Shown here piece by piece: positions 53,123-63,113 of a stretch of 64,000 nt of DNA. Below the pieces are notes generated by a model. The model searched no databases. It was not told the DNA's origin and worked only from the letters and a program-made list of their open reading frames with translations. The stretch comes from Streptomyces sp. XD-27. Lineage in GTDB: Bacteria > Actinomycetota > Actinomycetes > Streptomycetales > Streptomycetaceae. Location of the stretch: contig NZ_CP130713.1 of NCBI RefSeq assembly GCF_030553055.1, positions 6,944,001 to 7,008,000 on the forward strand. Direction: 5' to 3'. How positions within the stretch are numbered: position 1 is the first letter of the stretch; every line of letters begins with the position of its first letter. The position numbers and the translations under genes are program-made.

Positions 53123-53695
53123 CTACCGCCGGGCCAGGGCGGCCAGCGCGGCGTCGAGGTCCGCGGCCCGGGGGCGGTTGTGCGGCAGCCTGGCGAGTAC
53201 GGCGGCCATGCCGCAGGTGTCGCTCACCGCCGAGTAGACCAGCCCGGCCCCGATCCCCGCGGAGAGCAGCCGCCATGCGGGGCGGCACAGGCCCAGGCCG
53301 AGGCCGGCGAGGACGACGGCGCCGGCGGTGAACCGGACCTGGCGCTCCATCGACCAGGCGGCCCGGCCGGCGGTGGCCGGGCGGTGCAGGTCGTGACCGG
53401 CGTCCGCCCAGGCGCTGGTGCCGCCGGTGAGCGTCGCGGCGGTCACGCCGTGCGCGGCGAGGGTCCCGCGGGCGTCCTCGGACCGGGCACCGGACGCGCA
53501 GACCACGAGGAGCCCGCTCCGGTCGGCCGCCTCCCTGAGCGCGGGCAGCGCGCGGGGAAGCTGGTCGAGCGGGATGTTGACGGCGCCGGGAAGGTGCCCG
53601 GACGCGTACTCGCCGGGAGTGCGGACGTCGATGACGGTCAGGTCGGGCAGGCGGGTGCGGGCCTGCTCGGTGTCGAGGGCGCTGGGCATGCTCAT
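53123..53695 (-). CDS. Rhodanese domain protein with C-terminal membrane segments (DUF2892)
   Basis: A 190-residue protein. The rhodanese domain covers residues 10-105: VIDVRTPGEYASGHLPGAVN and the active-site Cys in LLVVCASGARSEDA. The C-terminal part has two short hydrophobic segments (FTAGAVVLAGLGLGL and LLSAGIGAGLVYSAVSD), as in DUF2892 fusions. Such proteins transfer sulfane sulfur at the membrane. ATG 53695 or the ATG two codons later may be used. It is convergent with the acyl-CoA dehydrogenase gene. Confidence 0.82.
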   Translation of the reverse strand: MSMPSALDTEQARTRLPDLTVIDVRTPGEYASGHLPGAVNIPLDQLPRALPALREAADRSGLLVVCASGARSEDARGTLAAHGVTAATLTGGTSAWADAGHDLHRPATAGRAAWSMERQVRFTAGAVVLAGLGLGLCRPAWRLLSAGIGAGLVYSAVSDTCGMAAVLARLPHNRPRAADLDAALAALARR

Positions 53696-53895
53696 ACCGG
53701 TGAGGGTATCCGTGGTGACGGGCCGGACACCGACCGTACGACCCGCCGCCGATAACCTGACCCGAGCCGTCTACAAGCCGCGCGCGCAGCCAGCCATACT
53801 GGGCAGTCGGACCAGCCGGTGGGAAGGGGCCGCGCGGCCTCGTAGAGGTGCGATGACGAGCCACGGACGGAGAAGAGACGGGGCGGGGCCGGAGC

Positions 53896-56385
53896 ATGGC
53901 GGACACCAGGCTGATCCAGGGCCGGTACCGGCTGCTCGAACTCATCGGGCGCGGCGGAATGGGCGAGGTGTGGCGGGCCCGGGACGAGTCACTCGGCCGC
54001 CGGGTGGCCGTGAAGTGCCTCAAGCCCAGGGGCCAGAGCCATGATCCGTCGTTCCTCGGCGTCCTGCGCGAGCGGTTCCGCCGCGAGGCGCGGGTGGCGG
54101 CCGGGCTCCAGCACCGGGGCGTGACGGTGGTGCACGACTTCGGCGAGGACGACGGCGTGCTGTTCCTGGTGATGGAGCTGCTGGACGGGCGCAACCTCTG
54201 CCAACTGCTGGAGGACCACGAGCGGCGGCCGCTGCCCGTGGCGGACGTGGTGGACATCGCCGACCAGGTAGCGGGCGCGCTCGCCTACACCCACGGGCAG
54301 GGCATCGTCCACCGCGACCTGAAGCCCGCGAACATCATGCGGCTGACCGACGGCGACGTGAAGATCTGCGACTTCGGCATCGCCCGCCTCGGCCACGACA
54401 TCGGGTTCACCGCCCGGCTCACCGGACCCGGCGCCGGCATGGCCATGGGCACGCCGCACTACATGTCGCCCGAACAGATCGAAGGCGCCTCCATCGACCA
54501 CCGCAGCGACCTGTACTCGCTGGGCTGCGTGCTGTACGAGCTGGCCACCGGAGCCCCGCCGTTCGACCTCGGCGACACGTGGTCCATCATCGTCGGCCAC
54601 CGCGAGACCGCGCCGGTGCCGCCGCGCCGGCACCGCCCCGAGCTGTCCGAGCCGTTCGAGGACATCATCCTCGACCTGCTCGCCAAGGAGCCGGAGGGCC
54701 GGCCCAAGGACGCCGCCGACATCGTCCGGCGGATCGCCGGGAGCCGCACCACGGGCGGGCCGCGTGGGGCCGATGTCCTGGTGGGCGCCACTCGCGGCGG
54801 GGCGGCGGACCTGTCGGCGCCGCCCACCGTACTGATGGACCGTCACCAGGTGGCTCACGAGGCGACCGGAGGCGGCCACCGGTCCGACCCGCGGGAAGGC
54901 GCGGGCCCGGCGCAGGAGCCGGCGCCCGACCGCCTGCCGGGCTGGGCGCGGGAGATGACCACCGGCGCCAAGGCCGACGGCGCCCGAACGGCGCACACCG
55001 CCGTCCCCGAACCGCATCCGGGTGGGCTGACCGGCGCGTGGACCGGACACGTCGCCGCGTACCCGGGGCCCACCCTGCCCGACCCGCCGGCCGCGCACCC
55101 CACGGCCTCCTCGCCGTCGTCCCAGGAGTCCGCCACGCCGCCCCGGATGCCCGCCCGGCCGCCGCAGGCACCCGCCACGCCACCCCAGCAGCTGTCCGAC
55201 GCCCCGTCCACGCCGCTGTCCGCCGCCCCGCCCTCGCCGCTGTCGGCCGCGCCGGACGGGCTGGCCGAGCGGCACCAGGCCGGGCTCGCCCTGGCCCGGC
55301 AGGGCCGCTGGGCGGAGGCGGAGCGGGTGCACCGGGAGGTGGCCGCCGCGCGCGCCCAGGCGCTGGGCCCCGACCACCCCGACACCCTGGCCAGCCGGTA
55401 CGAGGTCGCCTTCACGCTCGGCGGGCTCGGCCGCCCGGACGCGGCGCTGCGCGAGTACGGACAGGTCGCCGAGGCCCGGGAGCGGGTGCTCGGCGCGGAC
55501 CACCCGGACACCCTGGCGGCCCGTCAGGAGAGCGCGTACGTCCTCGGCCAGCTCGGGCGCCACGGAGCGGCCTACGAGATCTACACCGCCGTGCTCGCCG
55601 CCCGCGAGCGCGCCATGGGCCCCGACCATCCCGACACCCTGCGCTGCCGGCACAACCTCGCCTTCACCCTGGGGCGGCTGGGCCGGGTCGCCGATGCGTA
55701 CCGTACGGCCTGCGAGGTGGCCGCCGCGCGCGCCCGCGTGCTCGGCGCGGACCACCCGGACACGCTCGTCACCCGGTACGAGGTGGCGTACGGGCTGGGC
55801 CGGCTCAACCGCTGGCCGGAGGCGCTGCGGACCTACCAGGAGGTGGCCGCCGCGCGCGCCCGGACGCTGGGCCCGGACCACCCCGACACCCTCGCCGCCC
55901 GGTACGAGGTCGGCATCAGCCTCGGCCGGCTGGGCGAGTGCGCCGAGGCGCTCAAGCTCTACCGCGAGCTCGTCGACGACCGCACGCGCGCGCAGGGGCC
56001 CACCGACCCCGAGACGCTGCGCGCCCGGCACGGCCTGGGGGTCAACCTCGGCCGCCTCGGCCGCTGGGAGGAGGCCCTGGCCGAGGCCCGCGAGGTGTGC
56101 GCGAGCCGCGAGCGGGTCCTGGGCCTCGACCACCCCGACACCCTGGTCAGCCGCCGCGAGGTCGCCGTGGGGCTGGGCTGGCTGGGCCGCTGGGCCGACG
56201 CGCTCACCCTCTACCAGCAGGTCGCCCGAGCCCGGGAACGGGTGCTGGGCAGCGGCCACCCCGACACGGTCACCAGCCGTACGGACGAGGCGCAGTGCCT
56301 GGAGCAACTGGGCCGGACGGAGGAGGCCGCCGCCCTCTACCGCCGCGCGGCGGAGGCCGTCCGACCGGGGCGCCCGCACCGGTAG
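53896..56385 (+). CDS. Ser/Thr protein kinase with kinesin-light-chain-type TPR array
   Basis: An 829-residue protein. Hanks-type kinase, residues about 9-275: P-loop LIGRGGMGEVW, ATP Lys in RVAVKCLK, catalytic HRDLKPANIM, DFGIARLG and GTPHYMSPEQ. A Pro/Ala-rich linker follows (about 275-455). Residues about 455-825 hold at least eight 42-residue TPRs, each with a GPDHPDTL-like signature (DHPDTLASRYEV and variants). There is no membrane helix, so unlike PknB it is cytosolic. The TPR array is probably a docking platform for substrates. It is monocistronic, with no phosphatase nearby. Confidence 0.88.
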   Translation: MADTRLIQGRYRLLELIGRGGMGEVWRARDESLGRRVAVKCLKPRGQSHDPSFLGVLRERFRREARVAAGLQHRGVTVVHDFGEDDGVLFLVMELLDGRNLCQLLEDHERRPLPVADVVDIADQVAGALAYTHGQGIVHRDLKPANIMRLTDGDVKICDFGIARLGHDIGFTARLTGPGAGMAMGTPHYMSPEQIEGASIDHRSDLYSLGCVLYELATGAPPFDLGDTWSIIVGHRETAPVPPRRHRPELSEPFEDIILDLLAKEPEGRPKDAADIVRRIAGSRTTGGPRGADVLVGATRGGAADLSAPPTVLMDRHQVAHEATGGGHRSDPREGAGPAQEPAPDRLPGWAREMTTGAKADGARTAHTAVPEPHPGGLTGAWTGHVAAYPGPTLPDPPAAHPTASSPSSQESATPPRMPARPPQAPATPPQQLSDAPSTPLSAAPPSPLSAAPDGLAERHQAGLALARQGRWAEAERVHREVAAARAQALGPDHPDTLASRYEVAFTLGGLGRPDAALREYGQVAEARERVLGADHPDTLAARQESAYVLGQLGRHGAAYEIYTAVLAARERAMGPDHPDTLRCRHNLAFTLGRLGRVADAYRTACEVAAARARVLGADHPDTLVTRYEVAYGLGRLNRWPEALRTYQEVAAARARTLGPDHPDTLAARYEVGISLGRLGECAEALKLYRELVDDRTRAQGPTDPETLRARHGLGVNLGRLGRWEEALAEAREVCASRERVLGLDHPDTLVSRREVAVGLGWLGRWADALTLYQQVARARERVLGSGHPDTVTSRTDEAQCLEQLGRTEEAAALYRRAAEAVRPGRPHR

Positions 56386-56420
56386 CCGGTGCCGGTGCCG
56401 TCGTCGTTGAGCGCCGGGGT

Positions 56421-56437
56421 CTGGGGCAGAGCCCCAG
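56421..56437. repeat. Streptomyces intergenic hairpin (CTGGGGC family)
   Basis: CTGGGGCAGAGCCCCAG, 7-bp stem and 3-base loop, related to the copy at 51786. It lies just behind the kinase gene and may serve as its terminator. Confidence 0.6.
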
Positions 56438-56473
56438 TTTCGGGAAGGGGCGGGGAGGGGCAAGGTGAGAGCC

Positions 56474-58080
56474 ATGACCCGCACCCAGCCAGCAGACGCG
56501 TACGACGCCGTCATCGTCGGCGGCGGTCACAACGGACTCGTCGCCGCCGCCTACCTCGCCCGCGCGGGCCGCAGCGTCCTCGTCCTGGAGCGCCTGGACC
56601 GCACCGGCGGCGCGGCCGTCTCCACCCGCCCGTTCGCCGGGCTCGACGCCCGGCTCTCCCGGTACTCCTACCTGGTCAGCCTGCTGCCGCGGCGGATCGT
56701 ACGGGATCTCGGACTGGGCCTCAGCCTGCGCAAGCGCGCCGTGTCCTCGTACACGCCCGCCGTGCGCGGCGGCCGGGCCACCGGGCTGCTGGTCCACCAC
56801 GACCAGGAGCGCACCCGGGCCGCGTTCGCCCGGCTGACCGGATCCGACCGGGAGTTCACCGCCTGGCAGCGCTTCTACGGCATGACCCGGCACGTCGCCG
56901 AACGCGTCTTCCCCACGCTCACCGAACCGCTGCCCACCCGCGCCGAGTTGCGCGCCCGGATCGGCGACGACGCGGCGTGGGAGGCGCTGTTCGAGCGGCC
57001 GCTGGGGGAGGCGGTCGAGTCGGCGTTCACGGACGACCTGGTGCGCGGCGTGGTGCTCACCGACGCGCTGATCGGCACGTTCACCCACGCGCACGACCCG
57101 TCGCTGCGCCAGAACCGCTGCTTCCTGTACCACGTCATCGGCGGCGGCACGGGCGACTGGGACGTCCCCGTAGGCGGCATGGGGCGCTGACGGACGCGCT
57201 CGCCGACGCCGCGCGCGCGGCGGGCGCGCGGATCGCCACCGGCCGCGAGGCGACGGCCATCGCCACCGACGGCACGACGGCGGAGGTGACGTACCGGGAC
57301 ACCGGCGGGGACGCGGAGGCCGTGGTGGCCGCCCGCCATGTGCTGGTGGGCGCCTCCCCGCGGGAGCTGGCCGACCTGCTGGGCGAGCCGCGCCCCGAAC
57401 CCGCCTCCGAAGGCGCGCAGTTGAAGGTCAACATGCTGTTGCGCCGGCTGCCGCGGCTGCGGGACGCGGACACCGATCCGCGTGAGGCGTTCGCCGGGAC
57501 CTTCCACGTCTCCGAGGGGTACGGGCAGTTGGCGGACGCGTACCGGCAGGCCGCGGCGGGCGCGCTGCCGTCCGCCCCGCCGTCGGAGATCTACTGCCAC
57601 TCGTTGACGGACCCGACCATCCTGGGCGCCGACCTGGTCGAGCGCGGCTACCAGACGCTCACCCTCTTCGGGCTGCACACGCCGGCCCGGCTCTTCGCAC
57701 ACGACAACGACGCCGCCCGCGAGGAGCTGCTGAAGTCGACCCTCGCGCAGTTGGACGCCCACCTCGCGGAGCCGATCGCGGACTGCCTGGCCACCGACGC
57801 GGACGGGCAGCCGTGCATCGAGGCGAAGACCCCGCTGGACCTGGAGCGCGACCTGCGGCTGCCCGGCGGCAACATCTTCCACCGCGAGCTCGCCTTCCCG
57901 TACGCGCAGGAGGGCGCCGGGCGGTGGGGCGTGGCGACCCCGCACGCCAACGTCCTGCTGTGCGGCGCGGGCGCCGTCCGCGGCGGCGGGGTGAGCGGCA
58001 TCCCCGGCCACAACGCGGCGATGGCCGTCCTCGAAGCGCTCGGCGAGGCCCCCGGCGGCCACGATCAGGGGCGCCGATAG
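56474..58080 (+). CDS. Phytoene-desaturase-like FAD oxidoreductase, frameshifted
   Basis: Joined length is 535 residues. Rossmann FAD motif VIVGGGHNGLVAAAYLARAG near residues 12-31; the insert with RYSYLVSLLPRRIVRDLGL and GDWDVPVGGMG follows. A single G is missing at 57181-57184; without it the first part ends at VGGMGR, while restored sequence continues ALTDALADAARAAG to a C-terminal FAD block CGAGAVRGGGVSGIPGHNAA. The family includes CrtI-type and related carotenoid/isoprenoid desaturases, but no carotenoid genes are nearby. ATG 56474 has an AAGG site. The downstream TetR gene follows after a 27-bp tandem repeat. Confidence 0.8.
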
Positions 58081-58188
58081 GCGCGGCCGCGATCGGGGCG
58101 GGGACGGGCGAGGCCGCGGTCAGGCCGGGGGCGGGTGTGGCCGCGGTCAGGGCCGGGACGGGCGCGGCCGAGGTCAGGGGCTGGGATA
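58081..58188. repeat. Four 27-bp tandem repeats
   Basis: Exactly four consecutive 27-base units start at 58081, 58108, 58135 and 58162, each beginning GYGYGGCCG and containing CGGTCAGG-like sequence. They lie between the stop at 58080 and the tetR start at 58201 and are a multiple of three long. They may arise from slippage or space a promoter. Confidence 0.75.
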
Positions 58189-58200
58189 GGCTCGGCGGCG

Positions 58201-58818
58201 ATGACTTCTCGTCGTGGGCACGGCAGTCCCACCTTCACCGAGCAGGCCCGCCGCCGGCAGATCATCGAGTGCACCATCGACCTGATCTCCACGAAGGGCC
58301 ATCCGGCGACCTCGCTGTCGGCCATCGCCGAGCAGGCGGGCATCTCCAAGGCCGCGGTGCTCTACCACTTCTCCTCCAAGGACAACCTCACGCGGGCGAC
58401 CCTGGAGCACGTGCTGGAGCGGTTCCTCGCGTACGTCACCGAGCGGGTCGAGCGGGAGTCCGACCCGCGCTCCGCGCTCGTCGCCTACGTCCGCGCCATG
58501 ATCGGCTACCAGCAGGCCAACCGCCGCCACGTGCGCGTCATCACCGAGATGCTGCTCGACGACAGGGACGGCACCCGGCTCAAGAACCCCGGAGGCCACG
58601 ACACGGCAGGCCGCTGGAACGCCCTCGCCGAGCTGCTGGCGGCGGGCCAACAGGCCGGCCTCTTCCGGGACTTCGACCCGCGGACGACGGCCCTGGCCGT
58701 CGGCGGGTCGATCGACGGGGTGATCGCCCACTGGCTCGCCCACCCCGACCTCGACCTGGACGCCGCGGCGGACGAGCTGGTGACGTTCACCCTGAACGCC
58801 GTCGAGCGGCGCGGCTAG
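58201..58818 (+). CDS. TetR/AcrR family regulator
   Basis: A 205-residue regulator. The HTH covers residues about 18-63 (RRQIIECTIDLISTKGHPAT, then AIAEQAGISKAAVLYHFSSK). The C-terminal ligand domain has AYVRAMIGYQQANRRHVRVI and the end GVIAHWLAHPDLDLDAAADE. It is convergent with the FAD oxidoreductase at 58878. It is the only regulator gene close to the 46-bp palindrome at 60150 and is a plausible binder of it. Confidence 0.88.
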   Translation: MTSRRGHGSPTFTEQARRRQIIECTIDLISTKGHPATSLSAIAEQAGISKAAVLYHFSSKDNLTRATLEHVLERFLAYVTERVERESDPRSALVAYVRAMIGYQQANRRHVRVITEMLLDDRDGTRLKNPGGHDTAGRWNALAELLAAGQQAGLFRDFDPRTTALAVGGSIDGVIAHWLAHPDLDLDAAADELVTFTLNAVERRG

Positions 58819-58877
58819 GCGGCACCCGGCGGTCCCCGCCGGACCCGTGTGCCCATCGGACCCGCGCGCCCACCGGC

Positions 58878-60119
58878 TCACCGCCGGGCGAACGCCGGGG
58901 CGTGTTCCGGCCGTACGCCGATCCCGCCCAGGTACCCGGTGACCGTCCGCAGCGCCGGAACGCGCCGCAGCAGCCGGAGCGGCACCGGCAGCCGGTCGCC
59001 CCGGAGCGTGCCCTCCAGCGCCGGGCGCAGCAGCATCTCGTGCTCGCCCAGCTGGGACCGCTGCGTGACGGCCATCGGCAGCCGGCGGCGCCTCTGCACC
59101 CGCGCCAGGTCGCGCGGCCCGACCGTCCCCGCGCGCAGCGGCCCCGCGAGCAGCCGGGCGGCCGCGACCGCGTCCTGCACGGCCAGGTTGACGCCGACGC
59201 CGCCGACCGGCGACATGATGTGCGCCGCGTCGCCGATGCACAGCAGGCCGTCCCGGTACCAGCGCGGCAGCCGCCCCATCGTGACCTCCAGGAGCTTCAC
59301 GTCGTCCCAGGAGCGGATCGCGCTCGTCGCCTCGCGGTCCCAGCCGAGCAGGCCGCCGAGCCGGTCGCGGAACCAGTCGATGCCGTGCGCGCGGAGCTGC
59401 TCGTCCATGCCCTTCTTGATGAGGTAGGAGGTCTGGTAGTAGTCGCCGCGGTCCATCGTGGCGGCGACCTGGCCGTCGCGCATGCTGAGGAAGACCCGGC
59501 TGTCCTTGGCCTCGTCCCGGTCCTCGTCGCGCGGCGCCGGGACCCGTACCTGCCAGACGTCCATGGGCACGTCGAAGTACTCGGGCACGAGCCCGGCCTG
59601 GCGGCGTGTCAGCGAGTCGCGGCCGTCGCACGCGACGGTGAGGTCGGCCGCCAGTTCGCCGGGCCTGCCGTCCTCGTCGACGTAGCGGACCCCTGTGATC
59701 CGTCCGGTGGCCGCCTCCGTGCGCAGCCCCGTGACGGCCGTCCGCATGCGCAGGGTGAACGAGGGCTCCTCGGCCGCCGCGCCCGCCAGCAGATCGAGGA
59801 AGTCCCACTGCGGGACCATCGCGATGTACTTGTGGCGGCCGGGGATGTGCCGCAGATCGCCCGCGACGACGGTGACGCCGTCGATGTGCATCCGCATGTC
59901 CCGGAGCCTGCGCGACGGGAGCCGCGCGAACCGTTCCCCGAGGCCGAGTTCGTCCAGCAGGCGCAGCGTCGAGGGGTGGACGGTGTCGCCGCGGAAGTCG
60001 CGCAGGAAATCCCCGTGCTTCTCCAGCACCGTCACCGCGACACCGGCCCGCGCCAGCAGCAGCCCGAGCATCATGCCCGCCGGGCCGCCGCCCACCACAC
60101 AGCACGTCGTGCGCTCCAT
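58878..60119 (-). CDS. FAD-dependent monooxygenase (PHBH/UbiH class)
   Basis: A 413-residue class A flavoprotein. FAD GxGxxG in CCVVGGGPAGMMLGLLLARA; the DG fingerprint VACDGRDSLTRRQAG near residue 165, and the GD motif LLCIGDAAHIMSPVGGVGVN near 290. It hydroxylates or epoxidises a hydrophobic or aromatic substrate using NAD(P)H and oxygen; the substrate is not evident. Its start lies 30 bases from the 46-bp palindrome shared with the divergent nitronate monooxygenase operon, suggesting common control. Confidence 0.88.
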   Translation of the reverse strand: MERTTCCVVGGGPAGMMLGLLLARAGVAVTVLEKHGDFLRDFRGDTVHPSTLRLLDELGLGERFARLPSRRLRDMRMHIDGVTVVAGDLRHIPGRHKYIAMVPQWDFLDLLAGAAAEEPSFTLRMRTAVTGLRTEAATGRITGVRYVDEDGRPGELAADLTVACDGRDSLTRRQAGLVPEYFDVPMDVWQVRVPAPRDEDRDEAKDSRVFLSMRDGQVAATMDRGDYYQTSYLIKKGMDEQLRAHGIDWFRDRLGGLLGWDREATSAIRSWDDVKLLEVTMGRLPRWYRDGLLCIGDAAHIMSPVGGVGVNLAVQDAVAAARLLAGPLRAGTVGPRDLARVQRRRRLPMAVTQRSQLGEHEMLLRPALEGTLRGDRLPVPLRLLRRVPALRTVTGYLGGIGVRPEHAPAFARR

Positions 60120-60149
60120 GTTTCCCCCTCACTCGTCAGCGTACGTCGC

Positions 60150-60195
60150 CCAGACTAACCGATCGGTCAGTTAACTGACCGATCGGTTAGTCTGG
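60150..60195. promoter_or_regulatory. 46-bp perfect palindromic operator
   Basis: A mathematically perfect 46-bp palindrome centred on GTTAAC. Each half contains CCGATCGG within an ACCGATCGGT core, the typical TetR site, so two overlapping operators are arranged head to head. It lies between the divergent FAD monooxygenase and nitronate monooxygenase genes. Confidence 0.8.
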
Positions 60196-60276
60196 TCGCG
60201 GCGTGGGGGTCGAGTGATGTGACAAGGCGTCAGAAAATCTCTTCCCTCGTCCGCGTGGCTGCGGCATCCTGCGCCC

Positions 60277-61389
60277 ATGCAGACGGAGTTGAGCAGAAGG
60301 CTGGGCGTCGAGCACGCCATCGTCGGCTTCACCCCGTTCCCCGCGGTCGCCGCGGCGATCACCCGGGCGGGCGGCCTCGGCGTTCTCGGCGCGGTCCGCT
60401 ACAGCGCGCCCGAGGACCTCGCCCGTGACCTGGACTGGATGCAGGCCCACACCGACGGCAAGCCGTACGGACTCGACGTCGTCATGCCCGCGCGGCGGGC
60501 GCACGGCGTCACCGAGGCCGAGGTCGAGGCGATGATTCCCGACGGGCACCGGCGGTACGTCAGGGACACGCTCGCGCAGTACGGCGTCCCCGAGCTCGCC
60601 GAGGGGGAGGCATCCGGCTGGCGGATCACCGGCTGGATGGAGCAGGTCGCCCGCACCCAGCTCGACGTCGCCTTCGACTACCCGATCACGCTGCTGGCCA
60701 ACGCGCTCGGCTCACCGCCCGCCGACGTCATCGCCCGCGCCCACGACCGGGGCGTGCTCGTCGCCGCGCTCGCGGGCAGCGCCCGGCACGCCCGCAAGCA
60801 CGCGGAGGCGGGCATCGACATCGTCGTCGCCCAGGGCTACGAGGCCGGCGGCCACACCGGGGAGATCGCCTCCATGGTGCTGACGCCCGAGGTCGTCCGG
60901 GCCGTCGATCCGCTGCCCGTCCTCACCGCGGGGGGAATCGGCACCGGCGACCAGATCGCCGCCGCCTTCGCCCTCGGCGCCCAGGGCGTCTGGCTCGGTT
61001 CCGTCTGGCTGACCTGCGAGGAGGCCGAACTGCACTCCGACGCGCTGACCGCCAAGCTGCTCAAGGCCGGTTCCGGCGACACCGTGCGCTCCCGCGCGCT
61101 GACCGGCAAGCCCGCCCGCCAGCTGCGCACCGCGTGGACCGACGCCTGGGACGATCCGGCGGGCCCCGGCCCGCTGCCGATGCCCCTGCAAGGGCTGCTC
61201 GTCGCCGAAGCCGTCTCCCGCATCCAGCGGTACGAGGTGGAGCCGCTGCTGGGCACGCCGGTGGGGCAGATCGTCGGCCTGATGACCTCCCGGCGCCCGG
61301 TCCAGGCCGTCTTCGACGACCTGACCAGCGGATTCGAGCGCGCCATCGACCGCGTCAACCGCGTCGCCAGGCGGCGAGAGGAGGGGTGA
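60277..61389 (+). CDS. Nitronate monooxygenase (NMO/2-nitropropane dioxygenase family)
   Basis: A 370-residue FMN-dependent enzyme with a TIM barrel. VAAAITRAGGLGVLGAVRY is the opening substrate loop, GIDIVVAQGYEAGGHTGEIA the FMN phosphate site with the catalytic His, VLTAGGIGTGDQIAAAFALG the next loop and GSVWLTCEEAELH near residue 245. It oxidises alkyl nitronates; many actinobacterial paralogues sit with lipid genes and may act on other substrates. One base separates its TGA from the ATG of the acyl-CoA synthetase, so the two are tightly coupled. Confidence 0.88.
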   Translation: MQTELSRRLGVEHAIVGFTPFPAVAAAITRAGGLGVLGAVRYSAPEDLARDLDWMQAHTDGKPYGLDVVMPARRAHGVTEAEVEAMIPDGHRRYVRDTLAQYGVPELAEGEASGWRITGWMEQVARTQLDVAFDYPITLLANALGSPPADVIARAHDRGVLVAALAGSARHARKHAEAGIDIVVAQGYEAGGHTGEIASMVLTPEVVRAVDPLPVLTAGGIGTGDQIAAAFALGAQGVWLGSVWLTCEEAELHSDALTAKLLKAGSGDTVRSRALTGKPARQLRTAWTDAWDDPAGPGPLPMPLQGLLVAEAVSRIQRYEVEPLLGTPVGQIVGLMTSRRPVQAVFDDLTSGFERAIDRVNRVARRREEG

Positions 61390-61390
61390 C

Positions 61391-63027
61391 ATGACCAGCA
61401 CACCCGCGGGCGGGACACCCGACCGGCCCCAGGGCGGGACGCCGCAGGACGAGGCGGCCACCACCCCCAAGGGCTCCCCCCAGCGCTCCCCTCAAGGCTT
61501 CTGGGCCCAGGCGGCCGCCGACCCCGACCGCACCGTGGTGATCGCACCGGACGGAACGCCGTGGACCGCCGCCCGCCTGCACGCCGACTGCAACCGACTC
61601 GTCGGCGGCCTGCGCGCGGCGGGGCTGCGGCCCGGCGACGCCTTCGCCGCCGTCCTGCCCAACGGCGTCGAGTTCCTGACCGCCTGTCTCGCCGCCACCC
61701 AGGCCGGGTTCTATCTCGTCCCCGTCAACCACCACCTGGTCGCCCCTGAGATCGCCTGGATCGTCGCCGACTCGGGGGCCAAGGCCCTCCTCGCCCACGA
61801 GCGGTTCGCGGCCGCCGCCACCGAGGCGGCCGACGCGGCCGGACTGCCCGCCGACCACCGCTACGTCGTCGGCGAGGCGCCCGGCTTCCGGCCGTACGCC
61901 GCACTGCTGGACGGGCAGCCGGGGACCCCGCCCGCCGACCGCACCCAGGGCTGGGTCATGAACTACACCTCCGGCACCACCGGCCGCCCGCGCGGCATCC
62001 GCCGCCCGCTGTCCGGCCGGCCCCCGAGGCCAGCCATCTCGGGGGCTTCCTCGGGTTCTTCGGCATCCGGCCGTTCGGCGACAACGTCCACCTGGTCTGC
62101 TCGCCGCTCTACCACACCGCCGTCCTGCAGTTCGCGGGCGCGTCGCTGCACATCGGCCACCGGCTGGTGCTGATGGACGGCTGGGCGCCGGAGGAGATGC
62201 TGCGGCTGATCGACACCCACCGCTGCACCCACACCCACATGGTCCCCACCCAGTTCCACCGGCTCCTGGCGCTCTCGGAGGAGACCCGGCGGGCGTACGA
62301 CGTCTCGTCGATGCGCCACGCCATCCACGGCGCCGCGCCCTGCCCCGACCACGTCAAGCGGGCGATGATCGACTGGTGGGGCCCGTGCGTCGAGGAGTAC
62401 TACGCGGCCAGCGAGGGCGGCGGCGCGTTCGCCACCGCGGCGGACTGGCTGAAGAAACCGGGTACGGTCGGCAGAGCCTGGCCGGTCAGCGAACTGGCCG
62501 TCTTCGACGACGACGGGAACCGGCTGCCGCCGGGCGAGGTCGGCACCGTCTACATGAAGATGACCACCGGCGCCTTCGCCTACCACAAGGACGAGGCCAA
62601 GACCCGCGGGAACCGCATCGGCGACTTCTTCACCGTCGGCGACGTCGGCGTGCTCGACGACGACGGCTACCTCTACCTCCGCGACCGGAAGATCGACATG
62701 ATCATCTCCGGCGGGGTCAACATCTATCCCGCCGAGATCGAGGCTGCGCTCCTGGCCCACCCCGCCGTCGCCGACGCCGCGGCCTTCGGCGTCCCCGACG
62801 ACGACTGGGGCGAGCAGGTCAAGGCCGTGGTGGAACCGGCACCGGACCACCCGCCCGGCCCCGCCCTGGCCGCCGACCTGCTCACCCACTGCGCCGGGCT
62901 GCTCGCCGGCTACAAGCGCCCCCGGTCCGTCGACTTCGTCCCCGAGATGCCGCGCGACCCCAACGGCAAGCTCTACAAGCGCCGGTTGCGCGACCCGTAC
63001 TGGCAGGGCCGCGAACGCCCCGTATGA
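61391..63027 (+). CDS. Acyl-CoA synthetase (AMP-binding), frameshifted
   Basis: Joined length is 545 residues. P-loop MNYTSGTTGRPRGIRRPLSG is present; one C is missing in the run at 62021-62025, and restoring it gives EASHLGGFLGFFGIRPFGDN and SPLYHTAVLQFAGAS. Later blocks are YYAASEGGG, GDVGVLDDDGYLYLRDR, MIISGGVNIYPAEIE and the C-terminal PRDPNGKLYKRRLRD with the catalytic Lys. It activates a carboxylic acid to acyl-CoA; the fadD-type substrate is unknown. It is the second gene of the operon starting at 60277, and together with nearby flavoenzymes it suggests a lipid or steroid degradation module. Confidence 0.85.
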
Positions 63028-63113
63028 CGCCGCCTCTTCATGGTCCCGGTCTCCTTCCGCGCCGCGCCGCCGGGCTAGGCTGCCCGGAACCGACGACGTG
63101 GAAGGACCCGCCC

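Noticed and set aside
53989..56514. An 841-codon open frame antisense to the Ser/Thr kinase gene
   Set aside because: Long antisense frames are expected in 72% G+C DNA; composition is Gly/Ala/Arg-rich and no domain is seen. The same applies to 6106-8553 (-), 12055-14298 (+), 43772-45946 (+) and 42226-44136 (-).
58081..58188. CRISPR array
   Set aside because: Units are directly adjacent without spacers. The repeats in the kinase gene (from about 55290) are coding TPRs, and no cas genes are present.
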